From positions 616,141-680,140 of the forward strand of contig JAMXDE010000035.1 of assembly GCA_026770025.1 (NCBI GenBank): a stretch of 64,000 nucleotides of DNA. The letters run 5' to 3'. Source of the stretch: Craspedostauros australis (lineage: Eukaryota; Bacillariophyta; Bacillariophyceae; Mastogloiales; Achnanthaceae). Shown piece by piece: positions 20,175 to 30,400 of this stretch. The notes beneath the pieces are model-generated. The model was given only the letters and a program-made list of their open reading frames with translations. It was not told where the DNA came from and ran no database searches. Position numbers and translations under genes: made by a program. Every line of letters begins with the position of its first letter. Position 1 is the stretch's first letter.

Positions 20175-20701
20175 AATAGAGCCCAAACGTAATGGCTGTT
20201 GTCTTGTTGGCTGTTCTTTAGCTGTAGGCAGAGGCTTGACTGGCAAGCAATCCGAATGTGAGTCTTCTGTTCCACAAGTAGTCAATTTAGAATACTGGTA
20301 GATGGTGAAGAAACGTGCGGATTATGAGATTAGTGCTATGGTTCTTCCCTTCGAGGGGGATCTCCTGTGGTGTCCTGGATGACAATGCGTGTGAGTTGTG
20401 TAGCTCAAGTACCATGGGTCGAGATCCGTTGTCTGAGTTCTGTGAGAGACAATGGGCGATGATGCGCGTTGCTGTGGCTTTGGTTCCGTGCGTCGGCGTT
20501 TTGGCGATGGTGGGTGTCAGAAACTTGGTTATCGGAACCCTATTGGTTCCCTGACACGAATTCCGAAGATCTGCTTCAAGGTTCTGGATCTGTCCCCAAA
20601 CGTGGGGGCCAGTGAAGCATTCGTTCGACCTACTGGAATGCTGACGAGTCGGATGATTCGTAGTCTCTCTTGCTAAGATGGTTACTAGTTTAGCTCTAAT
20701 A
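20175..20701 (-). repeat. 5' LTR of element A
   Basis: Direct repeat of 361-887 with about 5% difference. The edge at 20,175 adjoins the primer-binding site; the edge at 20,701 is set by alignment with the 3' LTR (TATTAGAGCT versus TAATAGAGCT). Confidence 0.85.
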
Positions 20702-20757
20702 ACAATCATACGATAAAATCTAATCATAACACCCCCAACTTGGACAACAATCAAACA

Positions 20758-20761
<4 letters not shown>

Positions 20762-20816
<55 letters not shown>
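20762..20816. repeat. (CA)n microsatellite
   Basis: About 27 uninterrupted CA units between element A and the secreted-protein gene. Confidence 0.99.
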
Positions 20817-20820
<4 letters not shown>

Positions 20821-20901
20821 ACAACAATCAACCAATAGCTTGACCTCTACAGGTTGCTGCACAAACTCTGGCATTCTGCCTTGGCTAAGATCATAGGGTT
20901 T

Positions 20902-21891
20902 CTAACATCCCTCACAAGATTGAGGGGTGGTGCATGCCATCTCACCGACGAAGGTGACTCCTGTGATGGCTGGGTTGATCTCGTTCTCATTCATCAACTC
21001 ACATGCACTTGCACCAGTGCAGGAAGAATCGAGGATGAGGGGATTGGGGCCCATGTCCTTGCATGCGCTGTCACCGGTGCATGCAGTGATCGCAACAGTC
21101 ATGAATGGAGGAGAGTTGGAGGCGGAACCGGTGGCTGAGGTGCATCCCGAGGGTCCTTGGCAGCATGGGTCTGCGACGGGAGGTGACTGGGCCATTCCGA
21201 TTGTCATGCACGCCTCCTCCATTGCATCCGCTCGCTCGGTGACGAGGATTGCGTTGGTGGCAGCGACCAACGTCAACTGCCCAGCAAGCACGTCATGCGA
21301 CGCGTACTGGTTGAAGAGCTTGCCTGCAGCTCCTTCACCGAGGTCTCCTGCACATCCGAAGAAGTTCTGCAGCTGCTGGGATTCCTTGACGGCGCTGATG
21401 GCTTCGCGGCAGGATGGCTTGTTCGCATCGCAGATGATGGTCTTGGCGTTTCTTTCTTGTGATGTGAGCGTGGTGGGACCGTCTGGCTGGCAAATGACCT
21501 CGATGGTGGAATCAAAGCCGGATGGAGGCGCTGTTGGCTTGGATGTTGGCAGGAGAGTTGGTTGAGAGGTCGGCGACGCAGTTGGCGGAGAGACAGGCGT
21601 CATCGAGGGCATCTCCGAAATCAACCCTGTCGGCGGCCTAGTGGGCAATGCGGTTGGCGCGGTTGTTTCTGCGCCAGCTGGATTTTCGATGGGTGGCAGT
21701 CGGTTGTTCTTGTTGCCCTTGTTGGTCTTCGTATCTGTGTCGGCGCCCATGAGGATGCGGGTCTTCATCATCATCCTGTGGAGCTCTACGGTTGGATCGA
21801 CGGGAGTCCTGTTGCCGCGGAGGACAGCATGGGTTGTTGCCGTGTTGGTGACAGCGATAAAAGCCACGAAGGCTGCCTTGGTGTAGATCAT
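20902..21891 (-). CDS. Secreted PT-rich, cysteine-paired protein
   Basis: 329 residues from ATG 21,891, preferred over the ATG 24 codons upstream because it is followed at once by a signal peptide (MIYTKAAFVAFIAVTNT, likely cleaved after THA). Residues of about 75-125 form a Pro/Thr/Ser-rich linker with repeated SPTxxPT motifs, common in diatom extracellular proteins and probably O-glycosylated. The C-terminal half holds paired cysteines (CREA...FFGCAGD, DPCCQG, ACTGDSACKD, SSCTGASACEL, MACTTPQSCEGC), the repeated C-x(5)-C-type unit of diatom surface proteins. No enzyme domain recognised. Function unknown; cell-wall or extracellular location is inferred. A 3' exon is possible but cannot be shown. 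Confidence 0.7.
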   Translation of the reverse strand: MIYTKAAFVAFIAVTNTATTHAVLRGNRTPVDPTVELHRMMMKTRILMGADTDTKTNKGNKNNRLPPIENPAGAETTAPTALPTRPPTGLISEMPSMTPVSPPTASPTSQPTLLPTSKPTAPPSGFDSTIEVICQPDGPTTLTSQERNAKTIICDANKPSCREAISAVKESQQLQNFFGCAGDLGEGAAGKLFNQYASHDVLAGQLTLVAATNAILVTERADAMEEACMTIGMAQSPPVADPCCQGPSGCTSATGSASNSPPFMTVAITACTGDSACKDMGPNPLILDSSCTGASACELMNENEINPAITGVTFVGEMACTTPQSCEGC

Positions 21892-21963
21892 GGTTGCCTT
21901 TGTCTTCGTCGCCGTCGTGAGACTATTTGGTTCTGCAAGGCGGGCGCATTTGTAGATGTGCAT

Positions 21964-23410
21964 GTATGCGTACGTGCCACAAGAATGGGTTGGTACGGAT
22001 CACGTATGGGTTGAGATTGGCAAGGCGAGCACCATGTGTAAGTTCGGCGGCGAGTTTCGTCCCACGAAGAACGGCAACGATTGTGAGTGTTGCAGTGATG
22101 TGTTCGTTTGTGTGCGCAGAATTGGTGGTGTGTGGAACGACGCGAGACGTGGCGACAAGCATCGACAACGACGGCAATCAATGAAGATCAACGATATCCA
22201 TCAATCGACACAACATCGTGAAGATTCGATCACGTCAAGATTGCGCACACAGGAGGCATTAGTTGCGCGTGCGAAGGGAAGGGGAGAGAAGGAACCATGG
22301 TTATGGCAAAGAGCAGCATGAGTTAATTCGGCGTGGACGAGGTGCGGGATTTGAACACCGGAATGTGAAGCAGCGCGCGTCTAGCATCGGCATGACACGA
22401 GGCATCCTGAACGAGATGGTCATCATCGACAGGGGCCGCAGCACCGCTGAACAATGAGCCGCGAAGATTGACTGGAATGTAGTATGGTGCTCATACTCGC
22501 AGGTATCTTGCATCTCGACCGGTGGTGCGTGCTGCCATTTCATCAGTGCTGCTGTATCATCTGCGACGCTATCCGCGGTTCGCGTGCGTCTTGACGTCGG
22601 TTTTGCAAATGAATGCACTCTCCGTTGTGTAGGTGTGCGTGTGCGTGTGCATCTGCGCGTGTGCGTTGTCGATTCTTCCTCACGCATCAGCTCACTTTCC
22701 ATCACACTTTCTTCGTGATATGCGCGTACCTTGTGAGCTGATTCTCTTCGTTGCGGCCTCAGAGGGGCTTGTCGTCTCTTTCTTACGCCTGCTGGTTGTT
22801 GGTTGATTGCTGGTTGCTGGCGTTTCCGATCTGACGATTGATTTGTTTTATGAGACTTTGTGTCGATTTCGGAGGCAACGAGGTGATTCCTGTGAGTTTG
22901 TTTCGTGGTGTTCTTCGTACGCCTTCCTCTGGAGGAAGATTGGGGGTTCAGCGAGGGCCGATTCTTCCTCCGAAGGAAGACCTTCCTCTGAAGGAAGGTT
23001 TCCGCCCTCTCAGGAGACAGCCAACAGGAAACACCTCCAAACGCAAACTGGAGACCATACTTGTTGAGAAATCCACTTGCCGTCAATTCAGAGTCCTTGT
23101 TTCACACAAATTGTGCTTTTGTTTCATTTTGTTTTGTTTTGTTGTTATCGTTTTCTTGTTCTTGGTGGCGAATCACGAGACCAAGATTTCCATCTTGTCG
23201 CACAATTTCCCTTCTCCATTTTGTATTCACACTTTGCATTCATTATTCCACTCGCACAATTCTCTTCATCTGGTGTGCCACTGACATGTTGCTGATCTGC
23301 ATGTGGTGTGCCACGGACATGATGCTGATCTTCATGCGGTTTCAGAGTATTACATCTGTTATTCCTGACATGCACTGCGTAAAAACAAGACGGTTTTCCG
23401 TTACGAGCCC
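21964..23410. other. Intergenic, no convincing gene; short palindromes
   Basis: Open frames here are short or of biased composition on both strands. The only structure seen is a cluster of three 16-18 bp palindromes at 22,923-22,998 and a TTTTG/TTTTC-rich stretch at about 23,110-23,165. Confidence 0.4.
22923..22998. repeat. Cluster of three short palindromes
   Basis: CTTCCTCTGGAGGAAG (22,923), CTTCCTCCGAAGGAAG (22,964) and CCTTCCTCTGAAGGAAGG (22,981) are perfect or near-perfect palindromes within 76 bp. Similar 16-18 bp palindromes occur at 23,511, 42,870-42,970, 54,165 and 59,243. Confidence 0.8.
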
Positions 23411-23419
23411 CTCGAGCGG

Positions 23420-23528
23420 GTCGACCTGCACTTAGAAATGGGCATTCTAATTCTTGGTCTGCGATATCCGTAAGGAATTTTTCGGGACTGGTGAATCCAC
23501 TTAGCCGTAAGTGGACTCATGAGTCCAC
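23420..23528. repeat. Dispersed palindromic repeat, copy 1
   Basis: GTCGACCTGCACTT (23,420), GATATCCGTAAGGAA (23,463), the inverted pair CCACTTA/TAAGTGG (23,497-23,514) and the perfect palindrome GTGGACTCATGAGTCCAC (23,511-23,528). The first two blocks recur near 59,310-59,350 and 42,845-42,870, so this is one member of a dispersed family. Confidence 0.6.
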
Positions 23529-24179
23529 TTATTTTCGAGGAAATTCATTAACCAGCCCTTTTGAAGTGCCGATTTGCATCAACCAGCCTGTTTTTGCAAC
23601 ACTTAGTGGCACAAAACGTCCAATTGTCCATGCGACATCCCATGGACACAGGGATTTCGCATCGACTGCCATGGTTAGTGCATAAATATAGACTACCTGT
23701 ACCACACAGGAAAACTTCAAGCCACATCATATTATACATGTTCATCATCATCTTCATATTTTCAGTATAGTCCACACGAATGTACATCATCCAATGAGGG
23801 GAATACGTGACTACTTTAGTTGTAGATATGTACATCATCCATCTGTTTGCTCCAATTTCTTGCGTTGTGGATTGTATTCTGACGACATCTTCATTGCAAA
23901 GAACAAAAATAGTACAGTTTAACAAATTCAGCGCATCGAAGGCATTCCAGTGAGTATTCATTTAGCTTGTGAGTGACTGGATCCATCTAGAAGGTGTTGC
24001 GGATTGTACGCGGCCAAATCACGGGATACCGCACGGTGGCTGTGTGCGGTGTGCAGGGTGTTGACCAAACCTTCATATGAAAGATTCAACATATACCATT
24101 CCACCAATGCCATCATAGCAACAGCGCTTCTATGGGTATGGGGGTGGCTTGCGAGGATCTGGGTCCTTCTGGAAGGAGT

Positions 24180-25290
24180 GCTGGCACCCAAATCTATGAA
24201 TCTTGTGATACTGTGCGGTACGCATGGCGCTGTACTCTATTCCGCATATCTATGCATTCGGCAGGCCGTTTTGAGAGGTCCAACCAACCTCACTACTCCA
24301 ATCATACTCCAGAGAGTACGGACATGAATTTTGAAGTCTTTGATCCATCAGGAACGGATCCAATTCTATGGGTGCAGATATCACACAGTAGTGATTGGTA
24401 CGCATCGCACTGTACATTTATTTGGATGTTTGTACACAGGAACTGGCAGTCGTATTCCAATCCAACGCTCCGACCACTCCAATCATACGCCAAAGAGTAT
24501 GAAAATGAAGTTTGAAGTTCTTTATCCATTTGGAAGGGATCGCAATCTATGGATGCTGATATCACACTGTACTGAACCGTCCGCGTCACGCTGTATAGCG
24601 TTCTGAGAATACGTGCATATAAAATGTTGGCCATATTGTAATCGAATGCTTGGATGACTCCGACCACACTCCAATGGGTGCGGCCATGAAGTTTAAAGTA
24701 TTGGATCCATCTGGAAGCAATCCAAAGCTGGGGATAAGGATCTGGTGATGCTGTTTGGGAGGGGGCTTTACGATGCGCATTGCGCTGTGCAGCCTTCTGC
24801 GGATATATTCATTCGGCCAGCTGGCTTGAGAGATCCAACCAAACGCGTTGCGTCAAGTAGACTCCAAAGGCTGTGGCCATGGAGGTTGAAGTCCCATATC
24901 CGTTTGGAAGGGGTCTATTTCTACGTATGCTGAAGTGGAGTGTCACTGAGCGGCGTCATGACATGTGGATCACATAGGCGCATACCGATATGTCTTCCTG
25001 GAGGATTCATGGCTTCAAACCCCATGTCTGTGCTCTGTGGAATGCGTTCGGATTCACCAAAGTGTTGGATTTGAATATGACCGCCAATATCTATGCACAT
25101 ATTCTCAGAACGCTGTACAGCGTGACGCGTACTGTTCAGAACCGCGTGATATCAGCATCCGTAGAATTGGATCCCTTCCTGACGGATCAAAGACTTCAAA
25201 CTTCATGTCCTTACTCTTTCGAGTGTTCTTGGAGTGATGTGGCTGATCGGATCTCTCAAAATGGCCTGCCGAATGCATAGATATGCAGAA
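24180..25290. repeat. Diverged tandem and inverted repeats, unit about 100-180 bp
   Basis: A unit with shared blocks such as GCATATCTATGCATTCGGC, ACATGAANTTTGAAGT, TGGATCC and GCTGATATCAC recurs at about 24,235-24,410, 24,470-24,610, 24,660-24,720 and 24,870-24,930 on the plus strand, and inverted at about 24,970-25,080 and 25,105-25,290. The first and last copies could pair as a hairpin with a loop of about 700 nt. The inverted copy at the right end encodes the C-terminus of the ankyrin frame. Confidence 0.6.
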
Positions 25291-25676
25291 GTTGTTTTGG
25301 CAGTTGATATTCGCCCCACATGATTCGATGAGGTACTTCACACACTCCAGTTGGCCACGGCAGCATGCCAAATGAAGGGAAGTGGAACCATGGTTGTTTT
25401 TGCAGTTGATGTTGGCCCCACATGATCTGATGAGGTACTTGGCACGCTTCAGTTGGCCAAGGAAGCATGCGAAATGAAGGGGAGTCCAACCATTGTCATC
25501 TTTGCCGTTGATGTCAGTCCCACATGATTGGATGAGGTACTTCACACACTTTGGTTGGCCCCGGCGACATGCGTAATGAAGGGAAGTGGAACCATTGTTG
25601 TCTTTGCAGTTGATGTTTGCCCCACGTGATTCGATGAGGTACTTTACACACTCCAGGTGGCCGTTGCGGCATGCCC
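25105..25676 (-). pseudogene. Ankyrin-repeat gene, 3' part, separated by element C
   Basis: Encodes ankyrin repeats 2-5 with unit pattern CRxGxLECVKYLIESCGANINCK, then GSTSLHYA or GWTPLHFA. Units are 102 bp and very alike, suggesting recent tandem expansion. The frame then runs through about 65 non-ankyrin residues (HSAGHFERSDQPHHSKNTRK...) encoded by an inverted copy of the neighbouring repeat, ending at 25,105. The gene's 5' part is at 42,043-42,300; removing element C and one TGCCC joins ...LTPLHWA to CRNGHLECV... in frame (274 codons in all). Ankyrin repeats mediate protein-protein binding; the partner is unknown. As it stands the gene is disrupted by 16.4 kb. Confidence 0.85.
25672..25676. 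repeat. Target-site duplication of element C (left)
   Basis: TGCCC, repeated at 42,043-42,047 on the other side of element C, inside the ankyrin coding frame. Confidence 0.9.
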
Positions 25677-26384
25677 TGATAATCAGCAATTACACACAGG
25701 AAAAGAGCACCAAACACTGCACTTACTACGCCGCCAGGGTGATCAATCCGTCAGGTGGAGTTGGAGATGTTTGGTGTTTGTTGTTGTTCTAATAGGTTGT
25801 GTTCAATTGATGATTGAGTTTGGATTATGAGATGATGATCTCCTATTTCTAATGATGGTGCCTATTGCACGGTTTCTAACGTGCTGCTTGATTACCTCAT
25901 GTTGTATCTCGCAGTCTTTCCTAAAACATTGCCCAAGATGGCATGTTGATCTACACGATATCTCGTGTTATTCTCGCCTTTGGGTCTTTCTTCATCTCTG
26001 TCTGATCTTGTCTGCCTTGATCTCTGTTTGATTATATAAGGGTTGATCCGTCTACGTCGGCGAGGTGCATGCATCACCTCTGACGATGTTGTTCTGGATC
26101 CTAAATGTTGTTGCTACGTGCTCAATGATGCACTCGGCATGGCTAGACAGGTCAGCGTACCATGACTAAAACATAATCTCGATTCCGAGGATCACAATGA
26201 CCGATCCTCTGATGTCATCGATGATGTCAGTGCCTACGTCAGATTCGATGACAGTAGTGACTGAATCTTAATCGTGTATCAAGACTCATCCGACTATACT
26301 CTCAAATCGAGTCGAATCAGAAAATATTGAATCACGTTCTAGTCATGGGAGATGGGTACCTTAATTTCGATCTAGATGTTGATA
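25677..26384 (-). repeat. 3' LTR of element C
   Basis: 708 bp; on the coding strand it begins TATCAACATC and ends GATTATCA. It is preceded by the polypurine tract AGGGGAG (26,385-26,391). One length difference (GAGTTTGGA versus GAGTTGGA) and one T/C difference from the 5' copy are visible. Confidence 0.95.
26032..26040 (-). promoter_or_regulatory. Possible TATA box in LTR of element C
   Basis: CTTATATAA on the minus strand, also present in the 5' LTR at about 41,692-41,700, where it would drive transcription. Matches the TATA-like position in element B. Confidence 0.35.
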
Positions 26385-26408
26385 CTCCCCTATGGTCGGG
26401 AGTCTTGT

Positions 26409-26642
26409 TCATCCACCCAGAGTCTCTCCTTTCCAAAATAGAAGCGGCCTCACTAACGGCCAGTACTTCGCCCATGGAAGGAACTTGGTCATGACGTCGG
26501 CTACGTTTTCCGTTCCGTCTATCTTGCAGAAATGCAGGATCTTCGCAGCTACTGCGGCACGCACGCGATGGTACGCCAATGCGTTGTGTCGTTTGGACAA
26601 CACACTGTTGGGAATGGTGGAGGATGTGATCACGCTCTGGTT
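26409..26642 (-). CDS. Element C RNase H C-terminus, separated from the rest by element D
   Basis: Encodes NQSVITSSTIPNSV, AYHRVRAAVAAKILHF and NVADVMTKFLPWAKY, the C-terminal RNase H region identical in sense to that of element B. It joins the 34,512-39,731 frame (...GPAWMFGD) without a shift when element D and one GTCTCC are removed. The frame ends 18 bases before the polypurine tract. Confidence 0.9.
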   Translation of the reverse strand, partial: NQSVITSSTIPNSVLSKRHNALAYHRVRAAVAAKILHFCKIDGTENVADVMTKFLPWAKYWPLVRPLLFWKGETLGG

Positions 26643-26648
26643 GTCTCC
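26643..26648. repeat. Target-site duplication of element D (left)
   Basis: GTCTCC, repeated at 34,506-34,511. The uninterrupted sequence in element B has a single GTCTCC here, so the duplication is 6 bp. Confidence 0.9.
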
Positions 26649-27441
26649 TGTTGGCAAGTTCCGCTCACGGTAACCTACGATCGTGGAAGATGGTGTTGGT
26701 CGATAGTCGTTTGTTTGCTATTTCATTACGTTGGCACTCCGATACTCTCGGTGTCCGTTCGTTCTCTTGCCCGATGCTCTCGGCGCTTCAATCTGTTTCG
26801 TAGATTCGGTCTCCGACTATGAGTCGGTACGCGAGATCCTCTCTCTCTCGTTCCTCTCTGTATTCTCTCTCTCTCTCAACATCGTGTGCTCATGCTACAC
26901 GATACTCCGTGTTCGATGCTTGCTCCGCATCCGAAACTCCGTTCATTCAGTACTGGCTTCTACTCCATGAGTACTTACCATTTGAAGTTCACCTTCAGTA
27001 TCCATGATCTTCATGGGTCATCGTATCTTCGCCTCCTGCTCTGACTTGGAGACAGCTGTCGACGTGGTGACATGTTGACATCCTGTTGACGTCAGTAGGC
27101 GTCCTTCTGCTCTCCAGATGTCACGTTCCATTGGTGATGCAGTAGTCTGTCAGATGATATCGTCATCTGAGGTTTAGTTGGGAAGTACCTCGAGATTCTC
27201 TTGGTACCATTGATGGATGGACGGATGATCTTCTGATTCTCTCAGAAATCGTTATTTGCAAATTTCCTCCAGAAATCTTGCCCCTTTTTGTGTGTTCCAT
27301 TTCCCCTGTAATTCTGACGAATCACAGTATACTATCGACACGAGTATAGTTATACCGTCCAAGTGCGTATGAGAGAATAGCGGGTGAACGATGCACATAT
27401 ACACGTACATCTTGACATATACTCACATGTACATCTCGACA
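26649..27441 (-). repeat. 3' LTR of element D
   Basis: 793 bp, begins TGTCGAGATG and ends CTTGCCAACA on the coding strand. A purine-rich CAGGAAGGG directly precedes it (27,442-27,450) as polypurine tract. Confidence 0.95.
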
Positions 27442-27461
27442 CCCTTCCTGTGTGCATTCGG

Positions 27462-30400
27462 TCATTCGAATGTTCTCGATGTGTCAAGGTACGACTTCTC
27501 ATGTTCACGTTGTAAGTCGGCCTTGATGTTCTTGGTGAATCCGTCGCTTGTGTTCTGCTCGGATTTGACGAAAATGATTTCGATGGTTTTGTTGATTACC
27601 ATATTCCTCACGTAGTGATGGCGCACGTCGATGTGCCGCGATCGTTGGGATGTTGATGGGTTCTTGGCGATGAAGATCGCCCCGATGTTGTCCACGCGGA
27701 CCTTGATCGGTGTCTTCACTGGGACGCCCACACTTTCGAGTAGCTGCATGACGAAGAAGATCTCCTTTGCCGCTTCGGAAAGGGCAACGTATTCTGCTTC
27801 GGATGAGCTGAGTGTGACGGCCTTCTGTGCCTTGGATCGCCAAAGGATTGGTACCTTGCACAGGTATAGGATGAATCCCCCTACGCTGATTCTTGTATTC
27901 TTGTCTCCTGCATATTCGCTATCGCAGAAGAGCTCCATGTCCCAGCCGTCGTCATCTGGACGCGCTGGATGGATCTTCAATCCATAGTCCTTTGTATCGA
28001 TCACATACTTGATGATCCGATACATCTCCTTCATTGCAGCCTTGGTGGGCCCGATCAATACCTTGGAGAGTTCCCTCACAGGGTTCGCGATATCTGGTCG
28101 CGAGTGCTTGATGAGGAAGAGTAGCATACCGACGCCTCGGCGGTATTCGGCATGTTCTTCCGGTCCGACCTTCTGCAGTCCGTTATCTTCGGATGGTCGT
28201 ACGATGATTTGACCCGGGGTTCCCGGTGTCCCATAACGTTGCATCTTCTCAACTTTGGCTCCGAATTCCTCGATGAGGTGTCGGATGAGATGTGGTTGAC
28301 GCAATGTCGCTCTAGTCTTGTCATGGTTCAATTCGATGTTGCAGCTGAGGTAGTCTCCGAGTCCGCGCTCGATTGTCACCTTGAATTTGCTGCCTTGGAT
28401 GTCCTTCAGGAATGTCTCCAGTGCCTTGGAGTCTCCGCAACAGAAGCAATCGTCCACGTAGATGGCCACGATCATGCTTCCTTCGTTCGTCTTCCTGTAG
28501 AACAGGCACGGGTCTGCTGCGCTCTGTTCGAAGTTGATATTCTTGAGGGTCGATACCAACATCTTGAACCATTGCCTGGCGCTCTGCACAAGTCCGTAGA
28601 TTGGCTTGTGTAGGGTCAGGGCTTCGTCTGGTTGATGATCCATCCCATTGGGACAGTTCATGTAGATCTCCTCGTCGAGGTCTCCATGTAGGAATGCCGT
28701 TACGACATCGACGAGTGCGCAGTCCATCTTCTTGATTAGCATGATCACCATCATGACCCGATAGGTCACGTCATGGATGACGGGTGAGTAATGCTCTTGG
28801 AAGTCTACTCCTGCGACTTGTGAATAGCCACATGCAACGAGCCGCGCTCGATGTGTGCCGTCACGTTTCAGCTTGAAGACCCATTTGCACTTGCAACATC
28901 TGCGGCCGCGTGGGATGGCGTCTCGTTTGATCTTACTGTATACCTTGCGTGTATCCATGGAGTCGAACTCTTTCTTGATGGCTGCTCGATATCCCTTCCG
29001 ATGGATAGGATCTGGGTGATTGAAGGCTCCATCGAATGTTGTAGGTTCGATGTGCTTTTCTGGTTCCTTATTCTCGTCCTGCATCGACAGTCCGATGTCG
29101 ATCGCTGGTTTCTCGGTGACGATTGCATTCATTCCGTATAGTCCTGTTGTGCTATAGTGAGTGATCTCGATCTCTTCATCTTCGTTTTCGATTTCTTCGT
29201 CATCTGTAGTTTCGTTGTTGGAATCGTCGATCATCTCGTCGCTGAATTCGTCACTCGCCTCACTGGATGATGGATCGCTCTCATAGCCTTCTTCCTTTCG
29301 ACCTCGTTCGTTGAAGTCTGCGAGCTCACGCAGAGCTCTGGGAATACTCTTCCCTGCAGTTGATTTGGGATTAGCTTCTCCCTTCCTGCCTCGTGCTTCG
29401 TGACGTCGGATCCTCTCCTTTCTAGCTATGTCACGCTTGTTTGGTTTGCTTGGTGGAGATCTAGATGGTGTGTCATATGTAGACCTTGCTGGTGTGTTCG
29501 GAGGAGTGACACCTGTCTCGTCATCGGCTTCGTCGCCGGAGGGTAGGATTTCGTCATCCTCATGATTGGATTCGTTCCGATCTTCCTCGTCATTCTGGAT
29601 TAGTTGAGTCACTACTCCGTCGTCCTCATTATCCTCGTCATCACTGTCTGATAGGATGTAGTACCTGTTGCTGTCAGCGAAAGATACTCTCTTCGCTTCC
29701 GATGTTTGACGCGTTGCCGTCCTTGGCGTTGCTCCCTTTCGTCCGATGGTTGTGAAGCCGTCTGCGTCCGTTGTTCCTGTTTCGTTGGATATGTTCGGTG
29801 CTGGTGCCCAACCACGGAACTGTCCGTATGATTGGTTGAGCCACTTGATGTCCCGTGAACAGATGAGTGACTTGGTCGATGGTCTATACATGTTGTAGAC
29901 TCCTGATGCATGTTGGTGTGCATATCCGATGAACACCATCTCTTCTCCTCTGTTCTTGAGTTTGGCGGTGATCCCGCCGTAGGTAGTCTTCACAACACCC
30001 ACCTCTCCAAATGTGCGGAGCGCGTCCGCATATGGTGGATCGTTGCCGAAGAATTGTCGATGTGGTGACTCCTTCTGGTTCTTCGCTACGGTGATATTGG
30101 CGATAGCAGTGGCAGTGCTAGCAGCTGCTGCCCACAGGCCATGCCTATACTCTTCGTCGAGCTGTGCTCCGTTGAGCATGGAGCGAATCTTGGTGTAGAG
30201 GTACGCGAACTTGCGTTCCACTCTACCGTTCTGTTGCGGCGTGTTCGATGCCGTGTATTCGAATTTCACGTTGAGTCCTGCATCGATGAGAATATCCTCC
30301 GTGGATTTGTTCTCTCCGCTGTTGTCACCTCGGAAGATGATCTGTTGGTCACCAGTCTGTGACTTGATCGTCTGGATGAATCGTTTGATGTATCCTGGTT

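Larger units (their letters stand above)
361..20701 (-). mobile_element. Element A: giant Copia-like LTR retrotransposon, split by element B
   Basis: LTRs of about 527 bp lie at 361-887 and 20,175-20,701. They differ at roughly 25-30 positions by hand count (about 5%), so the insertion is not recent. The internal region codes on the minus strand in the Copia order gag, protease, integrase, reverse transcriptase, RNase H. Without element B and one target duplication (8,515 nt) A is about 11.8 kb, about twice the usual Copia length. The excess lies in an approximately 1,000-residue gag region and in about 890 residues after RNase H. A polypurine tract (AAGGGGAG) abuts the 3' LTR and a primer-binding site lies next to the 5' LTR. 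I find no clear target-site duplication with these boundaries. Confidence 0.9.

Noticed and set aside
22345-22420. tRNA-like 3' half on the minus strand (GTGTTCAAATCCCGCACC followed by TCGTC)
   Set aside because: The T-stem does not pair properly, and no matching 5' acceptor strand, D arm or anticodon arm is found upstream.
22301-23086. 261-codon minus-strand frame
   Set aside because: Arg/Thr/Ser-rich, no domain, spans the palindrome cluster and a TG-rich tract; more likely a chance open frame.
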